Shown piece by piece: positions 16,052 through 23,773 of a stretch of 64,000 nt of DNA. A program made the translations under genes and the position numbers. The stretch spans positions 8,358-72,357 of the forward strand of contig NZ_CAJTYX010000011.1 of the NCBI RefSeq assembly GCF_910583865.1. The letters run 5' to 3'. The notes under the pieces were generated by a model that saw nothing but the letters and a program-made list of their open reading frames with translations, did not search any database and had not been told where the DNA came from. The stretch comes from an uncultured Muribaculum sp. GTDB lineage: Bacteria > Bacteroidota > Bacteroidia > Bacteroidales > Muribaculaceae. Position 1 is the first letter of the stretch; each line of letters opens with the position of its first letter.

Positions 16052-18040
16052 TTATTGTGAGATGCGGTATTCAGATTCGTGTCCTATGACTGTCTCCTCG
16101 GCTATTGAGCGCAGGCGTGATGCCGTTGCCGGGTCGCATCCGCCGTCGGATGCTTTCGCGTCAAACCGTTCGCCGAACATCATCAGGTAGTTCACGCACG
16201 ATTTGAGGTATGCTCCGTTGCGGTTGGGGTGCTTGGAGTCGGTGTAGAATAGATCGGACAATCCGGCGGCCACAGCCTTGTCGAAAGCCACCCCGATGGG
16301 CGACACGAGGTCGATGTTGCCGGCGGCGCGGGCCACGGCCATAGTACCTTCGAGCAGTTGCTGTTCAAAAGCCACCGATGAACCGTAGCCGTTCCAGTTG
16401 CTTTTGGGGAACGCCCATGTGTTTTCGAGGATTATCTTGGCTGCGGGCGAGCCTTCGCGGAATCGTGCGCCCAGGGCGCGGCAGTCATCGACTACCGCCT
16501 CCTGCGGCGACTGGGCGTATTTGGCGTAGCGTTCCGACTGTTCCTGCATGATGACGAAGTCATATCCGGTCTCGGAAGTGACGAATCGTGAGCGTTCGAG
16601 GTCGAGATGGTTGCTGAGATACTGCGAGCCTTTGGCAAACACGCGTATGTCGAGCTGGTGCCCCTGTGAACGCGCGAGTTCCTTTAGCAGGAATGCCGAT
16701 GCGAAATAGTGGGTGAATGAATTGCCGAGTATCCCCACTTTCTTCACGTCCTTGCGCTCTATGGCAGGATAGGCGGCCATTGTGCAGAAATGGAACTCGT
16801 GGGACGGGAGATATATCTCGCCGGCATTGTCGGGGGTGAGGATTCCGTCGCCGCCGTTGCGGTTGCCGACGACACGGCATCGCACTCTGATCATGCCGTC
16901 GTCGGCACTGTTGGCGAGGATGAAGCTCTGCGTGAACGACGCATGCTGGTAGGAGCTGAAATGTTTCGTGTAGAACGAGTATTTTTCTCCGTCGGGAGTG
17001 GTGTGGAGGTCGCGGTCAGCCGGCATGCGCCATCCGTTGCCGTCGTAGATCTCGCAGATCCAGTATTTCGGCGCGCTGTTGTCGGCTGACGAGATTGTTA
17101 GCATGAAGTCGACCGAGGTTCCGGCATCGAGCCTCTCCGAGGGTACTGAGAAGAGAAGATAGTCGCCGGTATATAGTCCGGAGGCCGCTATCGAGCGTTT
17201 ATAGGCGGTGGCTATCGAGCGCGAGAGCTTGCGGTTGTTGACACCGACGGCGGTGACGAATGAATGTCTCGCTCCGGTGTCGTGGTTGGCTTCGGCTGTG
17301 GCGGAGGTGAGCCATCCGCAAGCTTCCGCCTCGTCGTTGGTGTAGTACCATCGCGAAGGGAAGGCGTCGGCGCGGGCCACGGCCTGATGCTTTATTATTA
17401 GCGTTGATGTCTTGCCCGATTCATTGCCATTGAATTTTATCGTCGCGCTCCTTTCTGCTGTGTATGGCCCGTCGGGTGCCAGAGACAAGATGAATTCCGT
17501 GCCTGACTTCACGGTGCCCTGCGGCATGCCGGCAATCTGCAGCCACTTGTTCCCTTCAGTCGCTATATCCACGTCCTCGTAGGTGGTGACTCTGATGTCG
17601 CGATAGGCGCATCCGGTGCCGGTGAACACGATGTCGCTCTCCGACATTGAGCAGCTCCCTTCGGGGACGTATGAGGTCTGGGTTACGGGGATTTTAAGGT
17701 TGTCGTGGGCGGTGTATATGCAGATTTCCCCGGTGCGGTTCTCCTTGCCATTGTTGGGTGTGGCTGAGACGGTCAGCCTGTAGTGGCCGCTCTTGTCGCA
17801 CCCACCCCGTGGCGACATGGTGAGCCAAGGTTCAGACGGTACGATGGAGTTCCATTCATTTCCCTGGCCTGTTACGCCCACGTTGATTACATAGGTGCCT
17901 CCCTCTGCCGGCACTGACAATGAAGCCACGTCGGCGGTTATTTCTTTCATAGGGTTCGGTTGGGGAGAGTCGGTAGATGAGCACCCGATAGCAGAGGCCC
18001 ACAGTATGGTGGCCAGTGTTGACAGTATGCTGCGATTCAT
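16052..18040 (-). CDS. BACON-domain SGNH hydrolase lipoprotein, copy 2
   Basis: A 662-residue paralogue of the 11809-13803 product. The start at 18040 gives a normal lipoprotein signal (ATILWASAIGCSS; Cys near 20); an in-frame ATG seven codons upstream is possible, while the open frame reaching 18454 runs antisense into bioB and was discarded. Two BACON-like domains are followed by the unassigned beta-rich region and the SGNH domain, with GNSFTH near 439, DFVIMQEQS near 502 and TDSKHPNRNG near 602. All three catalytic blocks are intact, so both copies should be active. It is the first gene of the duplicated region. Confidence 0.78.
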   Translation of the reverse strand: MNRSILSTLATILWASAIGCSSTDSPQPNPMKEITADVASLSVPAEGGTYVINVGVTGQGNEWNSIVPSEPWLTMSPRGGCDKSGHYRLTVSATPNNGKENRTGEICIYTAHDNLKIPVTQTSYVPEGSCSMSESDIVFTGTGCAYRDIRVTTYEDVDIATEGNKWLQIAGMPQGTVKSGTEFILSLAPDGPYTAERSATIKFNGNESGKTSTLIIKHQAVARADAFPSRWYYTNDEAEACGWLTSATAEANHDTGARHSFVTAVGVNNRKLSRSIATAYKRSIAASGLYTGDYLLFSVPSERLDAGTSVDFMLTISSADNSAPKYWICEIYDGNGWRMPADRDLHTTPDGEKYSFYTKHFSSYQHASFTQSFILANSADDGMIRVRCRVVGNRNGGDGILTPDNAGEIYLPSHEFHFCTMAAYPAIERKDVKKVGILGNSFTHYFASAFLLKELARSQGHQLDIRVFAKGSQYLSNHLDLERSRFVTSETGYDFVIMQEQSERYAKYAQSPQEAVVDDCRALGARFREGSPAAKIILENTWAFPKSNWNGYGSSVAFEQQLLEGTMAVARAAGNIDLVSPIGVAFDKAVAAGLSDLFYTDSKHPNRNGAYLKSCVNYLMMFGERFDAKASDGGCDPATASRLRSIAEETVIGHESEYRISQ

Positions 18041-18149
18041 GGTTTTGATGTTGAATGGCATTATGATGGTTTTGTTGGTTGGTATTCTGTCGCGGAATCC
18101 GCTGACAAATAATACGTATTTCGCAGCCCCGATTTCCCGATTGCCTGAT

Positions 18150-18185
18150 ATGTTATACAACATGTTTTGAATTTTAGTAATTTTG
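18150..18185 (+). promoter_or_regulatory. bioB promoter -7 box with nearby inverted repeat
   Basis: TAATTTTG at 18178-18185 matches TAnnTTTG and lies 60 bp before the bioB start. ATGTTATACAACAT at 18150-18163 is a short inverted repeat where a -33 element or operator would lie. The evidence for regulation is weak. Confidence 0.4.
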
Positions 18186-18245
18186 TGGACGTAATGAAGA
18201 GGGTGGGGACGATGTGTCGCCGACCCGGTAAATAGAAAATAGGTT

Positions 18246-19232
18246 ATGTCTGGACTGATAGAAAGAGTGCTCGAAAGGGTGCTTGCCGACGGCGAGGGAA
18301 TCACCGTGGACAAAGCGATGGAACTGAATGATAAATGTAGCGCCGATGAACTCGCCGATGCTGCCGACAAGGTGCGCCGCCGTTGGTCGGGAAACGACAT
18401 AGACACATGCTCGATAGTAAATGCACGTTCGGGGCGCTGCCCGGAAGATTGCAAATGGTGTGCCCAGTCGTGCCACCATCATACCGGTGTGGCCGAATAT
18501 GCCGTCATTCCCGAGGAAAAGGCGATGGAGGCAGCCCGCATCAATGCATGTCGTGGCGTGCGCCGCTACTCGCTCGTGACGTCAGGACGCAAGGTTTCCT
18601 CCTCCGACATAGACAAGTTCTGCGACATCTACAGGAAAGTGGGCCGCGAGACCTCATTATATTTATGTGCGTCGATGGGTCTGCTCGGACTTGAAGAGCT
18701 GAAAAAGCTGAAAGAGGCCGGAGTGCGCCGCTACCATTGCAATCTGGAGACCTCGGCCTCATTTTTCCCGACATTGTGCACGACCCACACCCATGCCGAC
18801 AAGCTGCGCACCATCGCACTGGCCCGCAGCATAGGTATGGAGATATGCTGCGGAGGCATCATAGGTATGGGCGAGAACATGCGTCAGCGTCTTGAACTGG
18901 CCCGGGAGGCGCGTGATGCAGGCGCCACATCGATACCGGTGAACATTCTGATTCCTATTCCGGGCACACCTCTCGAATCGGTCCCTCTCATCCCCGAGGA
19001 GGAAATCGTGCGCACTGCGGCGCTGTTCAGGCTGATCGCGCCGAAATGCACAATACGCTTTGCCGGAGGCCGCATGCGCCTGAGCCGGGACACTATGCGG
19101 CGCATGCTGCTCGGAGGCGTCAACGGCTCTCTTGTCGGCGACATGCTGACTACGGTGGGCAACACCCTCGATGACGATATCCGCCTTTTCGCACAGACCG
19201 GCTACGGTTGTCTGCCGCAGGAGCAGGCATGA
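18246..19232 (+). CDS. bioB: biotin synthase
   Basis: Radical SAM enzyme that inserts sulfur into dethiobiotin, the last step of biotin synthesis. The 328-residue protein carries the radical-SAM cysteines in CPEDCKWCAQS (about residues 64-74), YHCNLETS near 160, GGIIGMGE near 205 and RFAGGR near 274, matching the BioB barrel. The start at 18246 was taken from the ATG that gives the normal family length. No other biotin gene is in the window, so it is an orphan here. It is transcribed divergently from the duplicated lipoprotein region. Confidence 0.93.
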   Translation: MSGLIERVLERVLADGEGITVDKAMELNDKCSADELADAADKVRRRWSGNDIDTCSIVNARSGRCPEDCKWCAQSCHHHTGVAEYAVIPEEKAMEAARINACRGVRRYSLVTSGRKVSSSDIDKFCDIYRKVGRETSLYLCASMGLLGLEELKKLKEAGVRRYHCNLETSASFFPTLCTTHTHADKLRTIALARSIGMEICCGGIIGMGENMRQRLELAREARDAGATSIPVNILIPIPGTPLESVPLIPEEEIVRTAALFRLIAPKCTIRFAGGRMRLSRDTMRRMLLGGVNGSLVGDMLTTVGNTLDDDIRLFAQTGYGCLPQEQA

Positions 19233-19300
19233 GAATGTTCTTCGGTAGGGCGTTTTACGTAAATTTAACGTTTAAAAAAATATAAAAGGGAGTTTTTGCG

Positions 19301-19308
19301 TAAATTTG
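19301..19308 (+). promoter_or_regulatory. promoter -7 box upstream of the PASTA gene
   Basis: TAAATTTG matches TAnnTTTG and lies 43 bp before the ATG at 19351. A clear TTTG at the correct distance is not seen. Confidence 0.45.
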
Positions 19309-19350
19309 CAGTCGAATTCTCATCCACGTGCCTGAAAACTACTGCACGAT

Positions 19351-20031
19351 ATGACTCTCCAGGACGAAAATCCCAGCCAAGTGGAAGAAACACAGAAACA
19401 AAACACCCTGCGCCGGAGCATAAGCTTCATGAAGCGCCACCCCATATTGTATAATTTCCTGCTGATGGTGCTTGTCGGTTGTGGTGCCGTATGGATGGCG
19501 CTTATAGCCCTCGACATATGGACCGACCACGGATCCTACGAAGTGGTGCCCGACATGAAAGGCCTTTCCTATGACCAGGCTGTCAAGGCGCTTGAAAGTG
19601 TCGGCCTGCAGCCTGAACTTTCGGATTCCATCTATGACAGTACTACCGCTCCGGGCACCGTGCTCGAACAGTCGCCGCGTGCCCGTACCAAGGTGAAGCC
19701 CCACCGCACGGTGTATCTCACCATCACGGCCTTTTCCCCCAAGATGATATCACTGCCCGCCGTCACCGACATGTCGCTGCGTCAGGCGCGGTCCACCCTT
19801 GAAGGTATAGGTCTGCGCAACATCCGGGAAGTGGTCGTGCCGAGCGAATACAAGGATCTGGTGCTTGGCGTGAAATTCAACGGCGTGGCCGTGCAGCCCG
19901 GCGCACGGATTCCGACTTCCGCCACGATCACCCTCGAAGTAGGCGAAGGCCTTAGCCTCGATGTTGACAGCGTCGAGACCGCCGAGGCGACAGAGAACGA
20001 CCTTGAAGCCACCACGTTGAACCTTGAATGA
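19351..20031 (+). CDS. PASTA-domain membrane protein
   Basis: A 226-residue bitopic protein: a short cytoplasmic N-terminus, one membrane helix (about 36-55, YNFLLMVLVGCGAVWMALIAL) and two or more PASTA domains outside (about 62-130 and 133-200; VVPDMKGLSYDQAVKALES and SLPAVTDMSLRQARSTLEG). PASTA domains bind peptidoglycan fragments and normally sit on kinases or penicillin-binding proteins; here there is no kinase or transpeptidase part. The gene lies 46 bp before the RluD-type gene, an arrangement conserved in Bacteroidetes. Its own function is unproven. Confidence 0.85.
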   Translation: MTLQDENPSQVEETQKQNTLRRSISFMKRHPILYNFLLMVLVGCGAVWMALIALDIWTDHGSYEVVPDMKGLSYDQAVKALESVGLQPELSDSIYDSTTAPGTVLEQSPRARTKVKPHRTVYLTITAFSPKMISLPAVTDMSLRQARSTLEGIGLRNIREVVVPSEYKDLVLGVKFNGVAVQPGARIPTSATITLEVGEGLSLDVDSVETAEATENDLEATTLNLE

Positions 20032-20077
20032 CCGGAATATACCGAGTCGAGTTAAGATATATCCGTAGATAGACCCT

Positions 20078-21175
20078 ATGATGACCGTTGACGATATAGA
20101 AAGCCGCCCGGCTGACGACGACCTTGACATGGCCGTCGGCGAGGATGCCGCTGTCGACGAAGATGATGACGGCGCGGGGCTTTATGAGCATTTCCGTTTC
20201 GTGGCCGACAAGGGCCAGGAGCTGCTGCGTGTCGACAAGTTCCTTGTGGCGCGCTTGCAGAAATCGTCGCGCAACCGTGTGCAGCAGGCTGCCGAGGCAG
20301 GCTGCATACTTGTCAACGGAAAGGCTGTCAAGAGCAACTATCGCGTGAAGCCTCTCGATGTGGTGCAGGTGGTCATGGACCGTCCGCGCTATGAGTTCGA
20401 GATCATCGCGGAGGATATACCGCTCGACATAGTGTATGAGGATGCCGACCTGCTGGTGGTCAACAAGCCTGCGGGGCTGGTGGTGCATCCCGGCCACGGC
20501 AACTACCATGGTACTCTTGTCAACGCCCTCGCCTGGCATTTCAAGGACACTCCCGACTACGATGTCAGCGATCCACGCCTCGGGCTTGTGCATCGCATCG
20601 ACAAGGATACCTCCGGGCTGCTCGTCGTGGCCAAGACTCCGGATGCCAAGACCGCTCTCGGCCGTCAGTTCTTCGAAAAGACCACCAAGCGCGAGTATGT
20701 GGCCATGGTGTGGGGGCATCCCGATCCGGCTGACGGACGCATCGAAGGTAACATCGGGCGCAATCCGCGTGACAGGCTCCAGATGGCAGTGTTTCCCGAT
20801 GGCGACCAGGGCAAACATGCCGTGACCCACTATTTTACCCAGCAGACGCTCGCTTACGTAAGTGTGGTGAAATGCGTGCTGGAGACCGGGCGCACCCATC
20901 AGATACGCGTGCATATGAAGCACATCGGCCATCCGCTCTTCAACGACGCACGCTATGGCGGCGACGCCATCCTGCGCGGTGTGGTCAGCGGTAGCTACAG
21001 GCAGTTTGTGGAGCATTGCCGTCAGGTATGCCCCCGCCAGGCGTTGCATGCGCGCACTCTTGGATTCCGGCATCCGCGTACTGGCGAGGAGATGTTTTTC
21101 ACGGCTCCGGTGCCCCCCGACATGCAGGAGCTGATCGACCGGTGGACGGCTTACGCCGCCGGCTTAAATTGCTAA
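20078..21175 (+). CDS. rluD: RluA/RluD-family 23S rRNA pseudouridine synthase
   Basis: A 365-residue enzyme that isomerises uridine in rRNA. An acidic N-terminal stretch (about 1-40) precedes an S4 RNA-binding domain (about 48-105, LRVDKFLVARL) and the catalytic domain with HRIDKDTSGLLVVAK near residue 180, whose Asp is the nucleophile. RTHQIRVHMKHIGHPL near 270 completes the signature. The acidic extension is longer than in E. coli RluD. The assignment to RluD rather than RluC is by domain layout and is less certain than the family. Confidence 0.9.
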   Translation: MMTVDDIESRPADDDLDMAVGEDAAVDEDDDGAGLYEHFRFVADKGQELLRVDKFLVARLQKSSRNRVQQAAEAGCILVNGKAVKSNYRVKPLDVVQVVMDRPRYEFEIIAEDIPLDIVYEDADLLVVNKPAGLVVHPGHGNYHGTLVNALAWHFKDTPDYDVSDPRLGLVHRIDKDTSGLLVVAKTPDAKTALGRQFFEKTTKREYVAMVWGHPDPADGRIEGNIGRNPRDRLQMAVFPDGDQGKHAVTHYFTQQTLAYVSVVKCVLETGRTHQIRVHMKHIGHPLFNDARYGGDAILRGVVSGSYRQFVEHCRQVCPRQALHARTLGFRHPRTGEEMFFTAPVPPDMQELIDRWTAYAAGLNC

Positions 21176-21224
21176 ATGTAGTTAAGATATAAGACTTTAT
21201 GGCTAAAAAATAAGCGATAATTGT

Positions 21225-21232
21225 TATCTTTG
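21225..21232 (+). promoter_or_regulatory. promoter -7 box upstream of the acyltransferase
   Basis: TATCTTTG matches TAnnTTTG and lies 23 bp before the first ATG at 21256. The -33 region has only TTTA-like sequence. Confidence 0.45.
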
Positions 21233-21255
21233 AACATCATAACTTTTCAGTATAC

Positions 21256-22467
21256 ATGATTATGGCAGATGAATTGACTATGGATGCCCGGCAGTTTGAC
21301 GAAATTGCCCCGTATTCCGATGATATATTCCATGAAAAGATGGCGGAACTGGTCAAGGAACCGGGATTCGAGCACGCTGTGAAGTGGGTGCTGCCTGAGA
21401 TAGACTTCGACGATTTCTGCGACGGACTGCTTCAGGTAAATGACAAAAATACTTTTCAACGCAAGATAATGTGGCCGTTCCTCGAGATGCTCGCGTCAAA
21501 GACCACATCCGGTATCACGATTTCGGGACTCGACAAGATCGACCCCTCCAAGGCCTACACATTCATCACCAACCACCGCGATATCGTGCTTGACACGTCG
21601 TTTCTGAATCTCTGCTTCCTGCGTGCAGGCTATCCGACCACCGAAGTGGCTATCGGCGACAACCTGCTCATCTATGCATGGATCAACGATCTGGTGCGGC
21701 TCAACAAGAGCTTTATCGTGAAGCGTGACCTTCCTCGCGTCAAGGCCCTGGAAGCCGCACAGCAGCTGTCGGCCTATATACATTACGCCATAACTGTCAA
21801 GAACCAGTCGGTGTGGATTGCCGAACGCCAGGGGCGCAGCAAGGATTCGAGCGACATGGCCCAGGACAGCCTCATAAAGATGCTCGGCCTGGGCGGCGGA
21901 AACGACTTCGCCGGCAATCTCGAGGAAGTGAACCTGCTGCCAGTGAGCATCTCATATGAATATGATCCCAACGACTATCTCAAGGCACGTGAATTCCTAC
22001 TGCGCCGCAACGATCCGGAATACAAAAAGACCCAGCGCGACGACCTGTTCGCCATGGAGACCGGATTGCTTCAGCCAAAAGGCCGGGTGCATTTCGAGGT
22101 GGGCAACCCGCTTAACGGTGCGCTTGCAGGAATGGACCGCTCACAGGACAAGAACGTCATCGCCCGCGACGTGTGCCGCATAATAGACTGCGACATACAC
22201 ACCGGCTACAAGATCTTCCCTATCAACTATATCGCGTTTGACCAGCTGTACAACACGCGCCAGTGGGAGGAGAAGTACACCGAGGAGGAGGTTAAGGATT
22301 TCAACAATTACCTGCATGCCCAGATATTGAAGGTCGACATTCCCGACTTGTCGGAGGATGACACACAGTTCCTTTATGAGATGATGCTGACCATGTATGC
22401 CAACCCGCTGAAAAACAGCATTATCGCCAACGATATCTGTCTCGACGACGAGCCTGGGCTGGATTGA
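21256..22467 (+). CDS. PlsC/PlsB-like acyltransferase
   Basis: A 403-residue predicted glycerophosphate-type acyltransferase, probably membrane-associated and acting in phospholipid or lipid modification. The likely active-site block is NHRDIVLDTS near residue 115; this family has His and the distal Asp one residue further apart than the classical HX4D, though an Asp also follows at +2. Later features are RQGRSKDSSDMAQDS near 195 and LLPVSISYEYDP near 228. A second ATG lies two codons in. It stands apart from known lipid genes, so the acyl acceptor is unknown. Confidence 0.72.
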   Translation: MIMADELTMDARQFDEIAPYSDDIFHEKMAELVKEPGFEHAVKWVLPEIDFDDFCDGLLQVNDKNTFQRKIMWPFLEMLASKTTSGITISGLDKIDPSKAYTFITNHRDIVLDTSFLNLCFLRAGYPTTEVAIGDNLLIYAWINDLVRLNKSFIVKRDLPRVKALEAAQQLSAYIHYAITVKNQSVWIAERQGRSKDSSDMAQDSLIKMLGLGGGNDFAGNLEEVNLLPVSISYEYDPNDYLKAREFLLRRNDPEYKKTQRDDLFAMETGLLQPKGRVHFEVGNPLNGALAGMDRSQDKNVIARDVCRIIDCDIHTGYKIFPINYIAFDQLYNTRQWEEKYTEEEVKDFNNYLHAQILKVDIPDLSEDDTQFLYEMMLTMYANPLKNSIIANDICLDDEPGLD

Positions 22468-22495
22468 ATACCCTCTAAGATAATTACCTGTTGCG

Positions 22496-23734
22496 ATGCG
22501 GCTGCCTATTTTCCCGATGATTATCCTTATCGCCTTCAACCTTCTGGTTGACGGGTATATATGGGCTGTCCTGCGTCGTGTGGTGAAAAGCCGGGGTGTG
22601 TCGCGGGCATATCTCGTGTCATCGTTGCTGCTTATCGTCTATGCCGCTGTGATTGTGGCTTTACCGCGCCGGCGGGGTGGTGATTCACTCTTGCTTGCCG
22701 ACATGTGGATGCTCTACAGCTATTTCACCGTCTACGTGCCCAAACTGGTGTTTGTGGCGGTTAGCCTGTTCGCGTGGCTTCCGCTTCTGTGGAAGAGGAT
22801 GGTCTCACGTACGGTGCTCCGCATCGGCGTCCTGCTCGCATTCGCCACGTTTGTCGTGATGTGGTGGGGCGCGCTTGTCAACCGCACGAGGATCGATGTG
22901 TCCGACGTGGTGGTCTATTCGGAGAATCTGCCGGAATCGTTCGACGGTTACACCATTGTGCAATTCTCAGATTTCCATGTAGGCACTTACGGCAATGACA
23001 CGACCTTCGTGTCGGAAGTGGTCGACACGATCAACGGTCTGCACCCCGACATCATATTCTTCACCGGTGATATCGTGAACCGGCGTACCGACGAGCTGAC
23101 ACCTTTCGTGGCGCCTCTTTCGCGCTTGTCGGCTCCCGACGGAGTGGTGTCGATCATGGGCAACCATGATTACGGCGACTACCGCGAATGGCCATCGCCG
23201 CAGGCCAAGTCCGACAATCTCAGGCGCATGCATTACATGCAGGCCGAAATGGGGTGGCGACTGTTGCTGAACTCCTCGGAATGGCTTCGCCGTGGGTCCG
23301 ATTCGATAGCTGTGGTCGGTGTCGAGAACTGGGGCGACCCGCCATTTACCGTCTATGGCGACCTGCGCAAGGCCTATCCGGCTCCGGGCGACTCTATATT
23401 CAAGATTCTCCTCACACACAATCCCGCCCATTGGGTGGCCGAGGTCGCCGACACGGACAGTGTCAACATTCCGTTGTCGCTTTCGGGCCATACCCACGCC
23501 ATGCAGATCGAGGTGGGCGGATGGTCGCCCGCGAAGTACCGCTATCCCACGTGGGGCGGACTTTATGCCGACAGCGACAGCACCCACCTGCTCTATGTCA
23601 ACATAGGCGTCGGTGCCGTGGCGCTCCCCATGCGCATAGGCGCCACGCCTGAAATCACAAGGATAACATTGCGCAGAGGCCCGGCTTCATTGTCGTCGCC
23701 GTCGCGATCGCATACACGACAGAATAATCAATAA
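22496..23734 (+). CDS. membrane-anchored metallophosphoesterase
   Basis: A 412-residue protein with three or four N-terminal membrane helices (about 1-130) and a calcineurin-like phosphoesterase domain (about 155-385). All metal-binding blocks are visible: SDFHVG, TGDIVNRR, GNHDYGDY, LLTHNP and SGHTHAMQ. This layout is the YkuE/YaeI-like class, some of which act on lipid-linked or nucleotide substrates. The gene begins 29 bp after the acyltransferase, so the two may be cotranscribed and share a role at the membrane, which is inference. Confidence 0.88.
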   Translation: MRLPIFPMIILIAFNLLVDGYIWAVLRRVVKSRGVSRAYLVSSLLLIVYAAVIVALPRRRGGDSLLLADMWMLYSYFTVYVPKLVFVAVSLFAWLPLLWKRMVSRTVLRIGVLLAFATFVVMWWGALVNRTRIDVSDVVVYSENLPESFDGYTIVQFSDFHVGTYGNDTTFVSEVVDTINGLHPDIIFFTGDIVNRRTDELTPFVAPLSRLSAPDGVVSIMGNHDYGDYREWPSPQAKSDNLRRMHYMQAEMGWRLLLNSSEWLRRGSDSIAVVGVENWGDPPFTVYGDLRKAYPAPGDSIFKILLTHNPAHWVAEVADTDSVNIPLSLSGHTHAMQIEVGGWSPAKYRYPTWGGLYADSDSTHLLYVNIGVGAVALPMRIGATPEITRITLRRGPASLSSPSRSHTRQNNQ

Positions 23735-23773
23735 CAACATACAGCATCTTATTCTCAGACTCATACACGATCA

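Larger units (their letters stand above)
9795..18040 (-). repeat. tandem duplication of a two-gene lipoprotein unit
   Basis: Two blocks with the same order (BACON-SGNH gene, then BACON-GLUG gene, 3' segment, hairpin) lie head to tail. From gene start to gene stop both measure exactly 3895 bp (9909-13803 and 14146-18040), although the individual genes differ by one or two codons. The 3' segment reading GCGGATAGAAATTGTAGATA (about 9796 and 14095) is shared, and the first copy carries about 65 extra bp between it and the stop codon. Protein divergence is moderate over most of the length but very low over the last 70 residues of the GLUG proteins. Confidence 0.85.

Noticed and set aside
18150..18163. 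BirA-type biotin operator before bioB
   Set aside because: The inverted repeat is short and does not match the known BirA site pattern closely enough to claim regulation by biotin.
18041..18454. N-terminal extension of BACON-SGNH copy 2
   Set aside because: The extension overlaps bioB on the other strand and precedes a normal lipoprotein signal, which must be at the N-terminus to work.
19952..21073. 373-codon minus-strand ORF
   Set aside because: Antisense to the pseudouridine synthase gene and to the end of the PASTA gene, both of which show clear family motifs.
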